Shown piece after piece: positions 61,119 through 64,000 of a stretch of 64,000 nt of DNA. Origin of the DNA: JABSOG01 sp041583135 (lineage in GTDB: Bacteria > Pseudomonadota > Gammaproteobacteria > Enterobacterales > Alteromonadaceae); the NCBI GenBank assembly GCA_041583135.1, contig JBFHGJ010000002.1:1-64000 (forward strand), read 5' to 3'. Below the pieces are notes generated by a model. It ran no database searches. It saw nothing but the letters and a program-made list of their open reading frames with translations, and was not told the origin of the DNA. Positions within the stretch are counted from its first letter, which is position 1. Each line of letters begins with the position of its first letter. Made by a program: the position numbers and the translations under genes.

Positions 61119-61621
61119 GCCATATCTGCCGCTTCGAGTTGATTGAACAGATCCTGCACACTGGACTCGGCAAACCCGTCGTTATCGACGCGTTCAATCA
61201 GTTCAACCATCATGCCTGAATTGCGGTTGCGGGTAGAGAATATTTGATTGAGTCCCGGGCCCCTTATGATATCGGTAGCAAACTCAAGTCCTTTGTCGCG
61301 CAATTGCGCAACCGCCGTTTCTAAACATTTGACTTCCAGCGCGACATGCTGCACGCCGGGACCATATTGTTCGATAAACCGGCTCACCTGTGAGTTGGCT
61401 TCGGTGCCTTGGATCAGCACAAATGTAAAATCACCACTGCCAAGTACCGCCGAGATCATACCGGTTTGACTGCCCCGAGTTTCTCTACGCTCTATCAGCT
61501 TAAATCCAAGCACATCACGGTAGAATAATATGCCCTGCTCCAGCGCTTTTACCGCAATGGCGATATGGTCTATGCGCTCATAAGCGAGCGATTGCATATC
61601 CAATTGTTCCAATACATTCAT
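61115..61621 (-). CDS. VOC-superfamily protein (HPPD/glyoxalase-like)
   Basis: A 168-residue protein with two vicinal-oxygen-chelate modules: IDHIAIAVKALEQGILFYRD (residue 18 region) and GVQHVALEVKCLETAVAQLR, the second followed by GPGLNQIFSTRNRNSGMMVE and a glutamate. The second module's histidine and closing glutamate could bind metal. The pattern recalls a shortened 4-hydroxyphenylpyruvate dioxygenase or methylmalonyl-CoA epimerase; VOC proteins in natural-product clusters act as dioxygenases, isomerases or resistance proteins. Start ATG has AGGAA upstream. It lies between the VioC-like enzyme and the aminotransferase. Confidence 0.78.
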   Translation of the reverse strand: MNVLEQLDMQSLAYERIDHIAIAVKALEQGILFYRDVLGFKLIERRETRGSQTGMISAVLGSGDFTFVLIQGTEANSQVSRFIEQYGPGVQHVALEVKCLETAVAQLRDKGLEFATDIIRGPGLNQIFSTRNRNSGMMVELIERVDNDGFAESSVQDLFNQLEAADMA

Positions 61622-61641
61622 TTTTAATGCTTTCCTATTTG

Positions 61642-62640
61642 TTACCAGATAACCCGCGACTGACTGGCATGGCGATTGGCGCGAGATTTACGAATATCCC
61701 GGGCAATATTCAGCCTTTTAAGCCAGCGGTCGGTGCCGTCGAAGCGCGCTTTAAATGCGTTGCGGCCATGTACGACCGTTTGATTGTCAACGATGGCGAT
61801 ATCTCCTGCCTGTAGTGTCACCCCTTGAATATTACGGTCGATTGAAGCACATAAGGCGTCTAGCGCTTGTTGTGCCTCGGGGTCGTGCTGGGTCGGCTCC
61901 ATAAAATAAGGGTCAAGGCACATATAAGGCCGGGCCGGATCGCCAAATAACACCGCCTGTTTGGTGAGTCCCCGCGGATTGTCGTAATAATCCTCATTGT
62001 TGACCGCTGTGGCGGCATTTTTCGATTTATGCGAATTGTCGGGATTGATGACAAAACGTGGCTCAAACAACACTTTGATCTGCGCCTCGCTCAGCTCACT
62101 GGTATCCGGTCTCGATACCGTTGTCTGAACCTGATCGTCATTGCGCAGGCACATCAACATCAAATAGTCGGCAGAATACGGGTGAAAAGCATCCTCAGTG
62201 TGCCACCAGATGGTTTGCTCACTGCCGGTACCAATCTGCTCGTACTCGTCACCCTTGATAGGCAAGACATCGTGGATCACCCGCCCCTGCTGCTGGGTTT
62301 TCCAGCCAAACGCATCGCCAAGCAACGCACTGACAATCAACATCATCGCTCGTTCATGACGCGTTCTTTCGGCATCTTCATTGTGTACCCAGTGACTCGG
62401 GGTGTGACCGATGCGGCGGCTATCTACCGGAAAGCCACTGATGATGCAAACGCCATCATCAGGCTCATGAATTCGAAATTCGTGGACAAAGACACGTAAC
62501 CGCTTGGGCAATTCATGGGCGTAGAGAAACGCATTGTGTAAAAACTGCTCTTCTTCAAAACACGGATAGCGCTTATCGACATCTTCAAGCAACTGCCGGA
62601 TCTCGGCTATCTCCGCTTCGCTTAGATGCAGGCGGATCAT
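61642..62640 (-). CDS. VioC-like arginine/amino-acid hydroxylase (Fe(II)/2-oxoglutarate)
   Basis: A 332-residue clavaminate-synthase-like dioxygenase. The metal triad H147-x-E149 (WWHTEDAF) and H291 (VVHGRNAF) is complete, and DRWLKRLNIARDIRKSR carries R305 for 2-oxoglutarate. FGWKTQQQGRVIHDVLPIKG and the HTEDAFHPYSADY block match my recollection of VioC (viomycin L-arginine 3-hydroxylase) closely. In VioC two aspartates (DxD) hold the guanidinium; here the equivalent looks like D243-P-Y, so the second acid is lost and the substrate may differ (arginine, citrulline, lysine or other). ATGA overlap with the VioD-like gene upstream supports a joint pathway. Confidence 0.88.
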   Translation of the reverse strand: MIRLHLSEAEIAEIRQLLEDVDKRYPCFEEEQFLHNAFLYAHELPKRLRVFVHEFRIHEPDDGVCIISGFPVDSRRIGHTPSHWVHNEDAERTRHERAMMLIVSALLGDAFGWKTQQQGRVIHDVLPIKGDEYEQIGTGSEQTIWWHTEDAFHPYSADYLMLMCLRNDDQVQTTVSRPDTSELSEAQIKVLFEPRFVINPDNSHKSKNAATAVNNEDYYDNPRGLTKQAVLFGDPARPYMCLDPYFMEPTQHDPEAQQALDALCASIDRNIQGVTLQAGDIAIVDNQTVVHGRNAFKARFDGTDRWLKRLNIARDIRKSRANRHASQSRVIW

Positions 62641-63809
62641 AACTGGCGACTCCGACAGTACTCGGCATGTGCCGCTTCCAGCCGCTTGAGTCCCTCTTGC
62701 AATTTTGCGGTATTGTTGCCGAAGCTCACTCTGGCATAACCCTCGCGGTTAAAACAGGTGCCTGGCACCAGCAATAAACCATAATTGTCCAGCAAGAATG
62801 TACAAAAATCGACAATATCTGTTACGCCGTCAAACTGTACAAAACCGGTCACTCCACCACGGGGCAGCACCCACTTGACCCGGCCTTGTTGTGATTCGAT
62901 CCAGTCGCTTAATAACTTGCGATTGGTTTTGGCTTGCGCCAAACGGTTGCCTATGACCACATCGGCATTTTCAACCACCTTAAGGGCGATATATTCCACC
63001 AAAGGCCCTAAGAATAAGGTGGTGTAATCTTTCAATATGATACAGCGCTGGAGTACCTCTTGCGGCGCTACCGCCCAGCCGAAACGCAAGCCCGGCAAAC
63101 CAAAGGCTTTAGAAAATGTGCCAAATGAAATGCCTTTGTCATAAAGTGTGGTCACCTCAGGCAACGGCGCTTCGTCGTAACACAGATGAGTAAAAGAGGC
63201 ATCCCACAACAGATAGGCATCGGCTTGTTTGGCCAGTTCGATAATACGGCGTTGCTGCTGCGGGCTGACCGATGTACCGGTGGGGTTGTGTGGCAAGTTG
63301 ACGATCACCGCTTTGGTTTTATCGCTGATAAGCTCAGCCAAAGTATCAATATTGGCATTGAAATCATTATCAAACTCCAACGACCAGCGTTTGACGACAC
63401 ATCCTTTGGCACCAACGATATTGACCAACGAGTGATACCCGGGGTCGATAACCACCACTTCATCTCCGGCGCCGAGCAAGGCTTCGACAATCAAGAAAAT
63501 CGCCTCACTGCCGCCATTGGCCACCATCACCTTCTCGGCATTGCCGTCACCAAACTTATCGGCGAGGGCCTGACGCAGCTTGGGCTCACCTAAAGAGGCA
63601 CTGTCATTAAACACGATGGCATCGAGTGCTTCATTGGTTATACCGATAAGCTCACGCAACTGCCCAAGAGAAAAGTCTTCGACACCCGAGCCGCTGATAT
63701 CTATCTCGGCATTGAAATATTGCTCCCGATACCAATCTTCTAACGGTGCCGGTGGTAACGTGTCCGCCATCGGGGCGTATCCTTGCTGTGCTGCTTCAAT
63801 CTTAGTCAT
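62637..63809 (-). CDS. VioD-like PLP enzyme (capreomycidine synthase type)
   Basis: A 390-residue fold-type I PLP enzyme. It resembles VioD over most of its length: opening LPPAPLEDWYREQYFNAEID with ISGSGVEDFSLGQLREL, PLP lysine K234 in GTFSKAFGLPGLRFGWAV, D203 in LLWDASFTHL and N175 in NLPHNPTGTS. VioD cyclises 3-hydroxyarginine, formed by VioC, into capreomycidine, the cyclic guanidino amino acid of viomycin, capreomycin and streptothricin. The start at 63809 is fixed by AGGAGG 7 bases upstream; earlier frames run into the preceding gene. The adjacent VioC-like gene strengthens the assignment. Confidence 0.88.
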   Translation of the reverse strand: MTKIEAAQQGYAPMADTLPPAPLEDWYREQYFNAEIDISGSGVEDFSLGQLRELIGITNEALDAIVFNDSASLGEPKLRQALADKFGDGNAEKVMVANGGSEAIFLIVEALLGAGDEVVVIDPGYHSLVNIVGAKGCVVKRWSLEFDNDFNANIDTLAELISDKTKAVIVNLPHNPTGTSVSPQQQRRIIELAKQADAYLLWDASFTHLCYDEAPLPEVTTLYDKGISFGTFSKAFGLPGLRFGWAVAPQEVLQRCIILKDYTTLFLGPLVEYIALKVVENADVVIGNRLAQAKTNRKLLSDWIESQQGRVKWVLPRGGVTGFVQFDGVTDIVDFCTFLLDNYGLLLVPGTCFNREGYARVSFGNNTAKLQEGLKRLEAAHAEYCRSRQL

Positions 63810-63820
63810 AGATTGCCTCC

Positions 63821-64000
63821 TCATAAGTTGATGATTTTGTAGCCGTACAGGCGTTCGGCGGGGATACCGTCGTTGCTGCAAGCGTCAATCAGCTTGTCAG
63901 ACTCGATAATAGGCTCCGACGCTGCCGAGTATTCAATACTGGAAATAAATGACAACCAAGGCTCAGCGCCCATGGCATAAACGCACACTTGCTTGGGATT
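63821..64000 (-). CDS. 3' end of a CmlA-type diiron (MBL-fold) oxygenase (partial)
   Basis: Only the last 59 codons are inside the window. They read VCVYAMGAEPWLSFISSIEY, then SAASEPIIESDKLIDAC and a closing GIPAERLYGYKIINL. I recall the VYAMGQEPWL and ESDKL...AERLYG pattern from the C-termini of CmlA-like MBL-fold diiron oxygenases, which hydroxylate amino acids tethered to nonribosomal peptide synthetases. The match is by memory from a short piece. The stop is 11 bases before the VioD-like start, with AGGAGG between, so it belongs to the same operon. Confidence 0.5.
   Translation of the reverse strand, partial: NPKQVCVYAMGAEPWLSFISSIEYSAASEPIIESDKLIDACSNDGIPAERLYGYKIINL

Noticed and set aside
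1..64000. CRISPR arrays, tRNA or rRNA genes, insertion sequences, prophage
   Set aside because: Looked for repeats with regular spacing, cloverleaf-like sequences, transposase motifs and phage structural genes; none found.

Overview
The window looks like the chromosome of a marine gammaproteobacterium of the Alteromonadales/Shewanella kind. Pointers are a phosphoenolpyruvate synthase with its divergent regulator, a class I adenylate cyclase, methylthioribose kinase/isomerase, class I fumarase, YeiP-type elongation factor, YbbO-type reductase, small MscS channel and many short exported proteins. The genus cannot be named from sequence alone. No rRNA, tRNA, CRISPR array, insertion sequence or phage gene was seen. 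Layout: (1) 1-8285, minus strand: a tightly packed flagellar operon, TPR protein-fliQ-fliR-flhB-flhA-flgF-flgG-flgA-flgH and the first codons of the next gene. The flgF-flgG-flgA-flgH order is not the usual gammaproteobacterial one, so this is probably a second or acquired flagellar system. (2) 8.5-19.4 kb: a small HExxH protein, a translationally coupled solute-binding protein and M14 carboxypeptidase, a plus-strand operon (SDR, phosphoglycolate phosphatase, mtnK, mtnA, small secreted protein), and minus-strand genes for a propeller-like protein, a lipoprotein with HExxH, and an MFS exporter. (3) 19.6-27.4 kb: a short class I adenylate cyclase, then a giant hybrid two-component regulator flanked by two paralogous four-cysteine secreted peptides, then a roughly 200-nt multi-hairpin element that may be an undescribed RNA. 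(4) 27.4-40.9 kb: ppsA/ppsR, a Bax-like glucosaminidase, a DUF4097 protein, MscS, a NACHT NTPase with a nuclease-like N-terminus (candidate phage defence), a bacterial CULT (cereblon-like) protein, a chemoreceptor, a macro-domain protein and a LysM protein. (5) 41.1-48.2 kb: a MacA/MacB-like efflux operon with its own NtrC-type regulator and sensor kinase, preceded by two tandem palindromes that look like the regulator's upstream activating sites. (6) 48.2-55.6 kb: DUF2750, DUF445, a stress-type membrane protein, an S9 peptidase, fumarase, a GNAT acetyltransferase and efpL. (7) 55.8-64.0 kb, minus strand: a natural-product gene cluster. It pairs a VioD-like (capreomycidine synthase-type) PLP enzyme with a VioC-like (arginine hydroxylase-type) dioxygenase, followed by a VOC protein, an HpgT-like aminotransferase, an Ldh2-family dehydrogenase and a NodU/CmcH-family carbamoyltransferase, with a separately transcribed PhyH dioxygenase beyond a terminator. 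The gene upstream, cut by the window edge, ends like a CmlA-type diiron oxygenase, which hints at a nonribosomal peptide synthetase outside the window. How the genes work together: the last region reads as production and tailoring of an unusual guanidino amino acid and its carbamoylated product; capreomycidine-type chemistry is known mainly from actinomycetes, and this cluster is the most exciting content of the window. The efflux operon carries its own sensing circuit, and the two peptides flanking the hybrid regulator are its likely targets. Family assignments rest on remembered motifs and alignments by eye; no database search was possible.
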